This document shows, in pieces, positions 8,827-16,981 of a DNA stretch of 64,000 nucleotides. The position numbers and the translations under genes were made by a program. The stretch is from contig JASJAR010000011.1 in NCBI GenBank assembly GCA_030066905.1, positions 46,480 to 110,479 on the forward strand, written 5' to 3'. The notes beneath the pieces were generated by a model, which was not told the DNA's origin, made no database searches, and was given only the letters and a program-made list of their open reading frames with translations. Numbering within the stretch: position 1 is the stretch's first letter; every line of letters starts with the position of its first letter. Source of the DNA: Paracoccaceae bacterium. GTDB lineage: Bacteria; Pseudomonadota; Alphaproteobacteria; Rhodobacterales; Rhodobacteraceae.

Positions 8827-9708
8827 TCACCCGGCGCTCGCTCCCCCGCCATGCGACAGATCGAGCCCCGCTTGCCCGGCGAGCTTCTCCAGATGCTCCG
8901 GAAACGCCCGGTCGGAAATGTAAGCCTCGCGCACCAGCGTATCGAAGTGCCGCGTGAGCAGGCCGACCCGGTCGGTGTCGCGGAACGCCAGGAAGTGCTG
9001 GCCGAGATAGACCACCGCGATCAGCGGCCCGAACACGGTGATCGGCGCCGAGTGCAGGCGTCGCGCATCGAAGACACTGACGCGAAGGGCGGGAAAGAGC
9101 TGGTCGTAGAGTGCCAGCATATGGGCAAACTGCCGGGCGCGGATGCCTTTCGGCAATCCGTTGTAATAGCCGGTGCCGAAGGCGAGCGAGTGGAGCTCGA
9201 AGAGCGGCATGGCGACCTCGTAATCGCTGCGGGTCTGCCGTATCCAGTCGAGCCGGTCTTCGGAGGCCCCGACCGCCTGTTCGGTGGTGCGCGCAAGATA
9301 GGGCGCGTATTCCCAGCGCAAGAGTTCCGGCGTCTTCAGCATGTCGGCAAGCTGGGCGGGGACATGGCGGATCTTGTAGCCCGCCGCTTCTCGGTGCCAG
9401 GCGAAGATCTGCTCGTCGGACGGGGCGCGCGTGGCCTTCGTCACCAGCACCTGGCCCGCCAGCAATTCGCTTACCTGTTCGGGCAGGTCCGACAGCCCCA
9501 GAAGCCAGTCGCCCGAGACGCCGAGGGCGGCGGCGCATTCGGCCACCACCTGGGCGTTTGGCAGCCGGGTGCCCGGCGCCAGAAGCTGGGACACCGTCGA
9601 CCGGTCGACCCCGACGGCCCGGGCGAGTGCGGATTGGTTGACGTCGCCGGCCCGCATCGCCTCTGCGAGCCGGGCCCGGAACAGTCGCGCTCGATTACGC
9701 TTGTCCAT
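8827..9708 (-). CDS. XRE-family helix-turn-helix regulator
   Basis: This 293-residue protein has an N-terminal Cro/CI-type HTH (about residues 15-65; NQSALARAVGVDRSTVSQLL), followed by a roughly 200-residue C-terminal domain of unknown ligand. It is transcribed divergently from a fatty acid desaturase with 120 bp between the starts. The likely role is to control desaturase expression in response to membrane or fatty acid state, by analogy with other regulator-desaturase pairs. This is inference from arrangement. Confidence 0.85.
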   Translation of the reverse strand: MDKRNRARLFRARLAEAMRAGDVNQSALARAVGVDRSTVSQLLAPGTRLPNAQVVAECAAALGVSGDWLLGLSDLPEQVSELLAGQVLVTKATRAPSDEQIFAWHREAAGYKIRHVPAQLADMLKTPELLRWEYAPYLARTTEQAVGASEDRLDWIRQTRSDYEVAMPLFELHSLAFGTGYYNGLPKGIRARQFAHMLALYDQLFPALRVSVFDARRLHSAPITVFGPLIAVVYLGQHFLAFRDTDRVGLLTRHFDTLVREAYISDRAFPEHLEKLAGQAGLDLSHGGGASAG

Positions 9709-9745
9709 TATTCACACATTTGGTGATAAAAAACACCGTTGTTGA

Positions 9746-9757
9746 AGAAACGTTCCT
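9746..9757. promoter_or_regulatory. possible operator between XRE regulator and desaturase
   Basis: A 12-bp near-palindrome, AGAAACGTTCCT (one mismatched pair around AACGTT), lies in the divergent control region. A weaker GGTG-N8-CACC repeat is just to its left. This A+T-rich region presumably holds both promoters. Assignment to the XRE protein is inference. Confidence 0.3.
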
Positions 9758-9828
9758 CAATTCCCGAATACTCAGATCGGCGGAAGTTTGCGAGCTTTTG
9801 TTTGGGGACAACAGATTGCGGAGAAAAC

Positions 9829-10734
9829 ATGAAACCCGCCCGAACGCGGCTGGCGGTCGAATGGCCAACGTTTGCGATGTTCGTGCTGTGCTACGGCTCC
9901 TGGGCCCTCGCCGTTTTCACCCTGCCGGAGGTCTCGCTCGCAGCCGCCGTCGCTTTGGCCGCGCTCGCCATCGCTCTGTTTTCGTCCCTCCAGCATGAAG
10001 TCGTCCATGGCCATCCCTTCGCCAACCCGCGGGCGAATGCGGTGCTTGCGTTTCCCGCCCTGACCCTCGTCATTCCCTTCGGCCGGTTCCGCGACACCCA
10101 TCTCGCCCATCACCGGGATTCAGACCTGACCGACCCCTATGACGACCCCGAGTCGAACTATCTCGATCCGCTGCGTTGGGCCGTGCTGCCCCGGTGGGTC
10201 CGGTCGGTGCTGCTCTTCAATAACACGCTGATCGGGCGCATCGCCATCGGCCCACTCGTCGGCCAGATCGGGTATCTGCTGAACGAGGTTCGCGCTCACC
10301 GGTCGGGCGACCACCGGGTGCTGTCAAGCTGGCTCTGGCACCTCCCTTCGGTGGGTCTCGTCATGGCGGCGGTGGCGGCCGGCCCGATGCCCCTCTGGGC
10401 CTATGTCGCGGCGGTCTATCTGGGGCTCGGGCTGATCAAGATCCGCACCTTCCTCGAGCACCGCGCCCATGACGCGGTGCGGGCGCGCACCGCGATCGTC
10501 GAGGATTGCGGGCCGCTGGCCTGGCTCTTTCTCAACAACAATCTCCATGTCGTCCACCACGCGCATCCCGAGGTCCCCTGGTACCGGCTGCCTGCGCTCT
10601 ACCGGTCCCGGCGCGAACGGTTTCTCGCGATGAACGACCACTACGTCTATCGCGGCTACGGTGCGGTGATCCGGCGCTACCTCTTCGACCGGAAGGACCC
10701 GGTTCCCCATCCGCTGATGAACCGTCCCGGCTAG
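9829..10734 (+). CDS. membrane fatty acid desaturase
   Basis: This 301-residue integral membrane di-iron enzyme introduces a double bond into an acyl chain. The three histidine boxes are visible: HEVVHGHP, HLAHHRD and HVVHHAHP. Hydrophobic helices lie before the first box and between the second and third. The start at 9829 follows GGAG with 6-7 nt spacing. The gene is divergent from the XRE regulator. It overlaps the convergent Nudix gene by 4 bp. Acyl substrate and double-bond position cannot be read from the sequence. Confidence 0.9.
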   Translation: MKPARTRLAVEWPTFAMFVLCYGSWALAVFTLPEVSLAAAVALAALAIALFSSLQHEVVHGHPFANPRANAVLAFPALTLVIPFGRFRDTHLAHHRDSDLTDPYDDPESNYLDPLRWAVLPRWVRSVLLFNNTLIGRIAIGPLVGQIGYLLNEVRAHRSGDHRVLSSWLWHLPSVGLVMAAVAAGPMPLWAYVAAVYLGLGLIKIRTFLEHRAHDAVRARTAIVEDCGPLAWLFLNNNLHVVHHAHPEVPWYRLPALYRSRRERFLAMNDHYVYRGYGAVIRRYLFDRKDPVPHPLMNRPG

Positions 10735-11375
10735 CCGCGCAGCGGGACCTCAGGGGGCGGTCCGAGATCTGGAAGCCGTGGTAGCACAAAGCCGAGCACG
10801 GTGCGGGTGACCGGGGCGATGTCGAGACCGTCGATTTCCGGCAGGGCAACCCAGCGAAGGTCGGCCAGTTCGCCCGAAGCGGCCGCGAAATCGTCCGCAT
10901 CGGTGGCAAGCCCGGCGGCATCTGCAAGGAAGAACCGCGCGTCAAAGCGTCGGGGCCGGCCGGGCGGCGTGATCGCGCGGTAGATATAGGCAAGCCCGGT
11001 GGCCTTGGGCGCAAGGCCCCGGCGGGCCAGCCCGTCCCAGTCGCGGGAGGGGGCGGCGAACCGGCCCGGGGCCGCCCAGGCCAGCCCGGCCTCCTCCCAG
11101 AGCTCGCGTATGGCGGCGGCGACGAACCGGTTCGGTGCCCCACCCTTCGCCGCCAGACGCGCGCGGCACTCCGGGGACAGGTCGCCCGTCAACGGCACAG
11201 CGCCGTCGCCGGGGTCCACCGCCCCGCCAGGGAAGACGACCTTGCCGGGCATGAACACCGCGCCGCGCCGGCGCCGGCCCATGAGGATCGCGGGGTTGCG
11301 CGCAGGGTTGCGGACGAGAATGAGGGTCGCCGCGTCGCGAATGCCGGCCCCCGGCTCAGGCGTCGGTGAAACCAT
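10731..11375 (-). CDS. Nudix hydrolase
   Basis: This 214-residue hydrolase cleaves nucleoside diphosphates linked to another moiety. The Nudix box is present as a GG-start block followed by AAIRELWEEAGL (RE-x2-EE-x-G core). The N-terminal AATLILVRN and GAVFMPGKVVFPGGAVDPGD strands and a long insert before the box resemble the CoA-pyrophosphatase/NUDT-like subgroup. The exact substrate is unknown. The start at 11375 lies inside the end of the DUF983 gene (20-bp overlap), so the two are co-transcribed and probably translationally coupled. Confidence 0.87.
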   Translation of the reverse strand: MVSPTPEPGAGIRDAATLILVRNPARNPAILMGRRRRGAVFMPGKVVFPGGAVDPGDGAVPLTGDLSPECRARLAAKGGAPNRFVAAAIRELWEEAGLAWAAPGRFAAPSRDWDGLARRGLAPKATGLAYIYRAITPPGRPRRFDARFFLADAAGLATDADDFAAASGELADLRWVALPEIDGLDIAPVTRTVLGFVLPRLPDLGPPPEVPLRG

Positions 11376-11754
11376 ACATCCGTTTGGCCCATTGGAACGC
11401 GACGACCGCGCCTTTGAACCGCGGCAGAAGATAGAGCGCCATCGCCACACCGCCGACGACGAACACCGTGGCGAGCACCATCGGGTCGGGGCGGAAGGCC
11501 GTATAGCCCCAGAGCATCAGCGGAGCGAGGAGCTTGCCGACAACGAGGATGGTCAGATAGGCCGGCCCGTCATCGGCACGGTGGCGGTCGAGCGTTTCGG
11601 CACAGATCGGGCAGGATTTGCGCACCACAAGGTAGCCGCGCATCATCGGGCCCTTGCCGCAATTGGGGCAGCGGCGGCGCCAGCCGCGAACGAGGGCCGG
11701 CCCGAGCGGCCGCGGCGCGGCTTCAGTTTCCTGTGGAATGTCGGCGTCCAGCAT
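11356..11754 (-). CDS. DUF983 family membrane protein
   Basis: This 132-residue protein has an N-terminal zinc-ribbon-like pattern (RRRCPNCGKGPM then KSCPICAETL, four cysteines in CxxC pairs) followed by two transmembrane segments (TILVVGKLLAPLMLWGY and VLATVFVVGGVAMALYLL). This is the DUF983 layout. The function is unknown; in Alphaproteobacteria such genes are often near cytochrome oxidase or Nudix genes. It is the first gene of an operon with the Nudix hydrolase. Confidence 0.87.
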   Translation of the reverse strand: MLDADIPQETEAAPRPLGPALVRGWRRRCPNCGKGPMMRGYLVVRKSCPICAETLDRHRADDGPAYLTILVVGKLLAPLMLWGYTAFRPDPMVLATVFVVGGVAMALYLLPRFKGAVVAFQWAKRMYGFTDA

Positions 11755-11942
11755 CGTCCCGTCCTGAGCTGGGGCCTGTCTACGCCGGCTGCGTTCCGCG
11801 CCCCAGTTGACGGAATGTCCTTGCGGCGCGATGTCGCAAAGATCGGGCTATGTTGCCGGTGCCGCGACGGAACCGGCGCGCTCGGGCGTTAAGGTTCCAG
11901 ACCACCCGCATTGGCGTCGGTGGCAAACCCGATGAGGACGAC

Positions 11943-12425
11943 ATGAAGAAGACGACGATCACCGCGCTGACAGCGCTTGCCCTGGCCGGTGGGCTCGCCG
12001 GGGCTGCCGCAGCCCAGGGCGCGGGGGGCGACCGCACCTTACGCGGCATGGATTTCGAAACCCTCGACCGGACCGCAGACGGTGTCCTCAGCGTCGCCGA
12101 TCTCGAAGCGGCGAGCGATGCCCGGTTCGGCGAGCTCGATGCCGATGGCGATGGCGCCGTGACGGAGGTGGAATTCCGGGCGCGCGCGGTGGCGGAGGCC
12201 GATGCCCGTGCTGCCGAGCGCTTTGCCGCGCTCGATGCGGACGGCGACGGAACCCTGTCGCGTGACGTGTTCGAACTGCGCGCCCGCGGCGGGTCGCGGA
12301 TGATGGCGCGGCTGATCGAACGGTTCGACGCCGACGGCGATGACGGGCTGAGCGCCGAGGAATTCGAGACGGCCCGGAGCGCGATCCGCGAGCGCCAGGG
12401 ACCCGGCCCGCACCGGTTCCGCTGA
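11943..12425 (+). CDS. periplasmic EF-hand protein
   Basis: This 160-residue protein begins with a Sec signal peptide (MKKTTITALTALALAGG...AAAAQG). Four EF-hand-type loops follow: DRTADGVLSVADLE, DADGDGAVTEVEF, DADGDGTLSRDVF and DADGDDGLSAEEF. Calcium binding in the periplasm is the expected property. The start at 11943 is preceded by GATGAGG. It lies 90 bp upstream of an ECF sigma gene on the same strand, so it may belong to that regulon or operon. Confidence 0.88.
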   Translation: MKKTTITALTALALAGGLAGAAAAQGAGGDRTLRGMDFETLDRTADGVLSVADLEAASDARFGELDADGDGAVTEVEFRARAVAEADARAAERFAALDADGDGTLSRDVFELRARGGSRMMARLIERFDADGDDGLSAEEFETARSAIRERQGPGPHRFR

Positions 12426-12515
12426 TGCGGCGTACCGGGGGGGCGGTCCGCCGCCCCCGATTGCCGGGCCCCGAGGGCTCGGGCAAGGTCGCACCGACAG
12501 CCAGCAGACCGGAAC

Positions 12516-13082
12516 ATGGACGAGGTCACCGACGAGGCGCTCTTGGTCGCCTATGCCAACGGCGATGCCCGGGCTGCGCGGACGCTGACCGACAGGTTGG
12601 CGCCGCGGGTGCTGGCCCATGCCGTGCGGCTTCTCGGCGACCGGGCGGAGGCCGAGGACGTGACCCAGGAAGCCCTGATCCGGCTCTGGCGGCTGGCGCC
12701 GGACTGGCGCCAGGGCGAGGCAAAGGTCACGACCTGGCTTTACCGGGTCACCGCCAACCTCTGCACCGACCGGCACCGGAAGGCGGGCCGTCAGGTGCCG
12801 CTGGAGGCCGCCCGCGATCCGCCCGACCCCGCGCCGGGTGCCGTGGCCGCGATGGCCGGCGCAGAACGGGCGGCGGCTCTGGAGGCGGCGCTCCAGGTCT
12901 TGCCGGAGCGGCAACGCGAAGCGGTGGTGCTAAGGCATATCGAGGGGCTGTCGAACCCCGAGATTGCCGAGATTATGGACATAGGCGTAGAGGCGGTGGA
13001 AAGCTTGACGGCACGGGGCAAGCGCAAACTGGCCTCCCTGCTTCTGCCAAGACGGGACGAACTGGGGTTGGACGATGATTGA
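12516..13082 (+). CDS. ECF-type RNA polymerase sigma factor
   Basis: This 188-residue sigma-70 family protein has region 2 with EDVTQEALIRLWR and TWLYRVTANLCTDRHRK, and region 4 with LPERQREAVVLRHIEGLSNPEIAEIM followed by a recognition helix (VEAVESLTARGKRKL). It lacks regions 1 and 3, as expected for ECF sigmas. The next gene overlaps by 8 bp and encodes a small membrane protein likely to be its anti-sigma. The third encodes a periplasmic sensor. Together they look like an envelope or metal stress response module. Confidence 0.92.
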   Translation: MDEVTDEALLVAYANGDARAARTLTDRLAPRVLAHAVRLLGDRAEAEDVTQEALIRLWRLAPDWRQGEAKVTTWLYRVTANLCTDRHRKAGRQVPLEAARDPPDPAPGAVAAMAGAERAAALEAALQVLPERQREAVVLRHIEGLSNPEIAEIMDIGVEAVESLTARGKRKLASLLLPRRDELGLDDD

Positions 13083-13428
13083 AAACCGGGACCGGGATGA
13101 CGGCCTTGAGGCCTTTTTCGATGACGCGCGGGCCCACAAAGCGAGGCCGGACAGCGCCCTGAAGGCGCGGCTGCTGGAAGACGCGCTGGCCCACCAGCCC
13201 GCGCCCGCGGCGGTCGCGCCGGCCAGGCGCGGGCGCCTCGGCTCGGCGATCGCGCTTCTGGGTGGCTGGCCGGCGCTGACGGGTCTTGCCACGGCGACGG
13301 TCGCCGGCGTCTGGATCGGCGTCGCCCAGCCGACGGCGGTCGGCGATCTCGCCTTCGGCACGCTGTCGGGCGGCGAGGATTATTCGGGCTTCATGCCGGG
13401 ATACGGGCTCGAGTTCGGCGATGGCTGA
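13075..13428 (+). CDS. small single-span membrane protein, candidate anti-sigma partner
   Basis: This 117-residue protein has a charged cytoplasmic N-terminus (residues 1-55; LEAFFDDARAHKARPDSALKARLLEDAL), one transmembrane segment (about 60-85) and a short periplasmic tail rich in glycine and tyrosine (GEDYSGFMPGYG). Position, overlap with the sigma gene and topology suggest an anti-sigma or accessory factor. No ZAS motif is visible, so this is inference. It overlaps the next gene by 8 bp. Confidence 0.75.
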   Translation: MIENRDRDDGLEAFFDDARAHKARPDSALKARLLEDALAHQPAPAAVAPARRGRLGSAIALLGGWPALTGLATATVAGVWIGVAQPTAVGDLAFGTLSGGEDYSGFMPGYGLEFGDG

Positions 13429-13918
13429 AACCCCGCCGAGCCTGCCCCCCGCCGCCGCCCGGCGAAGCCCGCTCTGGATGCGGCTTTTGCTCCTGGGCTC
13501 GCTGGGCCTCAACCTGCTGGTCGCCGGAATGATCGGCGGGGCCCTGTTGTCGGGCGCCGGGCCGGGGGCGGCGCGGGATGCCGCGCGCGACATCGGCGTG
13601 ACCCCCTTCGTCCGGGCCCTGCCATCCGAAGACCGCCGGGCGCTCCTGCGAGAGCTCTTCCGCGAGCGCGACGGTTTGCGCGACCGCCGCCGCGACATGC
13701 GCGAGAGCTTTGCGCAGCTTCTCGCCGCGCTTCGCGCAGAAGAGCTCGACCGCGCCGCGCTGGAACGGATCGTCGCCGACCAGCGGGCGGCGGGGGAGGC
13801 GCGCCAGCGACTTGGAGAACGGCTCGTTCTCGACCGGATCGAGGAGATGACTGTGACCGAGCGGCGTGCCTATGCCGACCGTCTCGAAGCCGATGTCAGG
13901 CGGCCTCGGCAACGGTGA
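13421..13918 (+). CDS. periplasmic heavy-metal-sensor (CnrX/Spy-like) membrane protein
   Basis: This 165-residue protein has one N-terminal membrane anchor (LLLLGSLGLNLLVAGMIGGALL) and a helical, arginine-rich periplasmic domain (DRRALLRELFRERDGLRDRRRD...). The LTxxQ-like helical layout resembles CnrX/Spy/CpxP sensors. It probably receives an envelope signal and controls release of the co-encoded ECF sigma. It lacks an obvious cluster of metal-binding histidines, so the signal may not be a metal. Its 3' end overlaps pleD on the other strand by 23 bp. Confidence 0.78.
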   Translation: MAETPPSLPPAAARRSPLWMRLLLLGSLGLNLLVAGMIGGALLSGAGPGAARDAARDIGVTPFVRALPSEDRRALLRELFRERDGLRDRRRDMRESFAQLLAALRAEELDRAALERIVADQRAAGEARQRLGERLVLDRIEEMTVTERRAYADRLEADVRRPRQR

Positions 13919-15275
13919 TCTGGTTGCGTCCGGCCGCCTTGGCCGCATAGAGCGCCTTGTCGGCCCGCTCGATGAGGGCCTCGAGCGTTTCGGGCACCGG
14001 CGCGGCCGGGTCGGTCGCGGCCACGCCGAGGCTCATTGTGACGCCGACGCTCTTTCTGCCCTCATCGACCACCACCGGCCGTTCGGCGACGAACCGGCAG
14101 ATGCGGCTTGCCACGGGGCCGGCCTGCCCGGCGTCGGTCTCGGGCATCACGATCAGGAACTCCTCGCCGCCGAGGCGGGCCAGCACATCCGCCCCCCGCA
14201 GGTTGGCGCGCAGCCTCTGGGCGATTTCGACAAGGACGGTGTCGCCCGCGCCGTGCCCATAGGTGTCGTTGACCCGTTTGAAATGGTCGAGATCGCCGAT
14301 GAGAACCGCCACGGGGCGGTCTGCGGCAGCCGCCTCGCGGAGGATCCGCGTGGCATGGCTCATCGCATAGCGGCGGTTGTAAAGCCCGGTCAGGCTGTCG
14401 GTCGCAGCAAGGCGCATCCCGTCCTCGACCGCCAGCGTCAGCGCGTCGGCCTCGAGCTTGCGCTTGATCTGCGCCTTCACCCGGAGCGCCAGTTCGGCCG
14501 GTTCGAAATCTCCCGGAATGAGGTCGCTCGCGCCGAGGTCGAGCGCCCGGGCCGCGCTCGCCGCGTCGCCGGGCTGGAGAACCGTGATCACCGAGGCCCG
14601 GCGGGTTTCGGCCCGGGCTCTGAGATCGGCCAGAAGCTGGAGGCCCTCCTCGGTGCGGTCGGCGCCGATGTCGATGACATAGACATCCGCCGAGGTCTGA
14701 TGGTCGGCAGTCGAGAGGGCGGCGTGTTCGCCGAGCACTTCGATGCGGTCCTGCAAGGTGCCGACCAATGTGTCGCGCCAGTCGGTCGCCAGCGTCCGGG
14801 ACCGGGCGACGAGCGCGACCCGACCGCGCCGCTGAAACATCGCCCCGGCATCGCAGAACCCGAATTCCTGTGCAGTCGACTGGCGGCGCAGAAGCTCCGC
14901 ACGGGCGTCCCGGGCGCGCAGCAGGCTGCGGATACGGGCGAGGCAGACGCTGTCGGAGAACGGCGTCTCCAAAAGGTCGGCGGCCCCGGCGGCGAGCGCG
15001 GCGAGCCGCGCTTCCGGCCCCGCGTCCGGGCCGGCGAGGATGATCGGGATCTCCGCGCTTTCGACCTGCCCCCGGAGCGCGTCGCAAATCTTCAAGGCGT
15101 CCGGCAGGCCGCGGTGCACGAGGACGATGAGGTCGGGCCGCTCGCGGCTGGCTGCCGCCGGCAAGGCGGCGGGGTCGTCGAGGAGGTTCACATGGTAATG
15201 CGCCGCCGCGAGCCGAACGCGCCATTGGATGCGCCCCGTGGGCAGGTCGTCTGCGATCAGGATGCGGGCGCTCAT
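13896..15275 (-). CDS. pleD: PleD-like diguanylate cyclase with degenerate first receiver
   Basis: This 459-residue protein has the order REC-REC-GGDEF. The cyclase domain has GGEEF as its A-site and an RGAD (RxxD) inhibitory site five residues before it, so it should make c-di-GMP with product inhibition. The first receiver keeps the acidic pair (IADD) but lacks the phospho-acceptor aspartate: the DLILLD position reads DLIVLV. It also lacks the conserved lysine (ETPF instead of TKPF). The second receiver retains an aspartate (DVYVIDIG). This is opposite to Caulobacter PleD, where the first receiver is phosphorylated. The neighbouring DUF3572 gene is the usual partner in this order. Confidence 0.92.
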   Translation of the reverse strand: MSARILIADDLPTGRIQWRVRLAAAHYHVNLLDDPAALPAAASRERPDLIVLVHRGLPDALKICDALRGQVESAEIPIILAGPDAGPEARLAALAAGAADLLETPFSDSVCLARIRSLLRARDARAELLRRQSTAQEFGFCDAGAMFQRRGRVALVARSRTLATDWRDTLVGTLQDRIEVLGEHAALSTADHQTSADVYVIDIGADRTEEGLQLLADLRARAETRRASVITVLQPGDAASAARALDLGASDLIPGDFEPAELALRVKAQIKRKLEADALTLAVEDGMRLAATDSLTGLYNRRYAMSHATRILREAAAADRPVAVLIGDLDHFKRVNDTYGHGAGDTVLVEIAQRLRANLRGADVLARLGGEEFLIVMPETDAGQAGPVASRICRFVAERPVVVDEGRKSVGVTMSLGVAATDPAAPVPETLEALIERADKALYAAKAAGRNQITVAEAA

Positions 15276-15377
15276 CTGCCTGTCCTCGATTCTTGTAAAA
15301 TTCGCTGCTCTTGGTTCAGTTCTCGTGGATATAGGTTAAGAATGCGTTGCTGGATTGCGGCGGAAAACAGGCGGATC

Positions 15378-15656
15378 ATGGGCATTGACGAGGCGGAGAC
15401 ATTGGCGATAGAGGCGCTGGGCTGGCTCGCGGGCGAGGAGGATTTGTTGCAGGTTTTTCTGGGCTCTGCGGGGCTGAGCTCATTCGAGCTTCGGGCGCGG
15501 GCGGACGATCCCGAACTGCTCGCGGCGGTGCTCGACTTCGTGCTGATGGACGACGGCTGGGTTCAGGCCTTTGCCGCCGCGACCGACCGCGCCCCCGAGG
15601 CCGCGCTGCGGGCCCGCGCGGCCCTTCCCGGCGGCGACCTTCCGCACTGGACATGA
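15378..15656 (+). CDS. DUF3572 family protein
   Basis: This 92-residue soluble protein starts MGIDEAETLAIEALGWLAGE. It matches the DUF3572 pattern, including LDFVLMDDGWVQAFA near the C-terminus. The family is alphaproteobacterial, of unknown function, and commonly lies beside pleD/divK, as here (divergent, 102 bp apart). Its stop overlaps the start of the next gene by ATGA. Confidence 0.85.
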   Translation: MGIDEAETLAIEALGWLAGEEDLLQVFLGSAGLSSFELRARADDPELLAAVLDFVLMDDGWVQAFAAATDRAPEAALRARAALPGGDLPHWT

Positions 15657-16603
15657 AGGACCGCCTCGAACGCCTCGCTCATTGCGTCGGCATCGGTGAG
15701 ACCGCCCCGGCCGCCGCCGATCTGATCGGAGCCTCGGCCCCGGTGCGCCTGGCCCATCCCTTGGGCGGCGGCACCGGCCCCGGGGCCTGGGTCGGCGCCG
15801 TCGAGGAGCTTGCCCGAGCCTTCCCCGATCTGGAACGGCGCGACACCATCCGGATCGAGGGCAAGGACGCCGGCGGCGCGACCTGGCTCGGGGCGGGGGG
15901 GTATTTCTGCGGCACGTTCCAGAAGGCCTGGCGCGGCATCCCGCCGACCCGGCGGATGGCGAGCCTGCGCTACCACGAATTCTTCCGGATCGAGGGCGGG
16001 GTCGCCACCGAGGTTCAGTCGCTCTGGGATGTTCCCGAACTGATGCTTCAGGCCGGCGTCTGGCCGATGGGGCCGAACCTCGGGCGGGAATGGCACGTGC
16101 CGGGCCCCGCGACCCAGGACGGGCTCCGGGTGCGGGGCTCGGGCCGCGCCGCGCTGAAGCTCGTCTCGGACATGCTGACCGCCCTCGGCCGGAACCGCGA
16201 GGGCGTCGCGGCGATGGAGCTCGACCGCTACTGGCACCCGGCGTTGAGCTGGTACGGACCGTCGGGGATCGGCACCGCCCGGGGCATCGCCGGTTTCCGC
16301 GCCCACCACCAGGCGCCGTTCCTGGCCTCGATGCCGAACCGGCGGGCCCTGATGGACAAGGGTCATCTCTTTGCGCAAGGCAATTACGTCGGGTTCACCG
16401 CCTGGCCTGGCATGGCGGCCACGCTTTCGGGCGGCGACTGGCTGGGGATCGCCGGGGCGGGGCAGGAGATCACCCTTCGGAGCCTCGATTTCTGGCGCGT
16501 CGAGGCGGGGCTGATCCGCGAGAACTGGGTGCTCGTCGACCTGCTCGACGTCTACGACCAGCTCGGCGTTGATGTGATGAAACGGGCCCGGGCGCTGCGC
16601 TAG
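15653..16603 (+). CDS. SnoaL-like (NTF2-fold) protein, two-domain
   Basis: This 316-residue protein appears to hold two NTF2-like/SnoaL domains in tandem: residues about 1-150 (RLAHPLGGGTGPGAW, RRMASLRYHEFFRIEGG) and about 160-310 (ELDRYWHPALSWYGPSGIG, LDFWRVEAGLIRENWVLVD). Such folds act as cyclases, hydratases, isomerases or ligand binders. It overlaps the DUF3572 gene by 4 bp. A second protein of the same general type is encoded at 18744-19703, so the two may act in one pathway. Confidence 0.78.
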   Translation: MKDRLERLAHCVGIGETAPAAADLIGASAPVRLAHPLGGGTGPGAWVGAVEELARAFPDLERRDTIRIEGKDAGGATWLGAGGYFCGTFQKAWRGIPPTRRMASLRYHEFFRIEGGVATEVQSLWDVPELMLQAGVWPMGPNLGREWHVPGPATQDGLRVRGSGRAALKLVSDMLTALGRNREGVAAMELDRYWHPALSWYGPSGIGTARGIAGFRAHHQAPFLASMPNRRALMDKGHLFAQGNYVGFTAWPGMAATLSGGDWLGIAGAGQEITLRSLDFWRVEAGLIRENWVLVDLLDVYDQLGVDVMKRARALR

Positions 16604-16681
16604 GTCAGGATTGGTGTCGGTCGCACCGGCTCTTGGGCGTGGACGGGACGGTCATTCGCCCGCCTCGGGCCGAGCAAGACC

Positions 16682-16760
16682 GCGTCCCGGGCTCGACCCG
16701 GGACCTCGACGGGCTTTGCGCTCCGGTGCGTCTGGCCGCCGGATCGGGTCCGGGGCGTGT
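16682..16760 (+). repeat. dispersed palindromic element, copy 4
   Basis: The left arm GTCCCGGGCTCGACCCGGGAC and a right arm ending CCGGATCGGGTCCGGGGC are present. It is in the 378-bp gap 16604-16981, which otherwise holds a second-family element (16855-16893) and the candidate LacI operator. Confidence 0.85.
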
Positions 16761-16854
16761 GTCGTTCGATTCCAACCGCCGCCGGCCAAAAGCCAGCTCA
16801 TGTCAGCAGGATCATGACCGCCAGACCCCGTTGACCAATCGCGACGCCCAGCCG

Positions 16855-16893
16855 CCGCGCGGGCCTTCTTTGTTCCAAAAATACTCAAACGCC
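16855..16893 (-). repeat. second-family dispersed element, diverged copy
   Basis: On the minus strand it reads GAGTATTTTTGGAACAAAGA followed by AGGCCCGC. It is a variant of the TATTTT-type element also found near 29.1, 36.9, 54.9 and 58.6 kb. Confidence 0.55.
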
Positions 16894-16945
16894 ACCGGCT
16901 CGGCCAACTCCCCGCTCGACAAGCTCGCGACGGGCGCCGTAGGGT

Positions 16946-16965
16946 TTTTGCAGAGGTATGCAAAA
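16946..16965. promoter_or_regulatory. candidate operator of the LacI-type regulator
   Basis: A perfect inverted repeat, TTTTGCA-N6-TGCAAAA, ends 16 bp before the SDR start codon. The operon it heads encodes a LacI-family protein two genes in, so autoregulation is likely. An alternative SDR start at 16958 would lie inside this site, which favours the ATG at 16982. Confidence 0.6.
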
Positions 16966-16981
16966 TGCCGCGGGGGAGGAG

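Noticed and set aside
16958..16981. Earlier ATG (16958) as SDR start
   Set aside because: It lies inside the perfect inverted repeat at 16946-16965 and the SDR family usually starts close to the second ATG.
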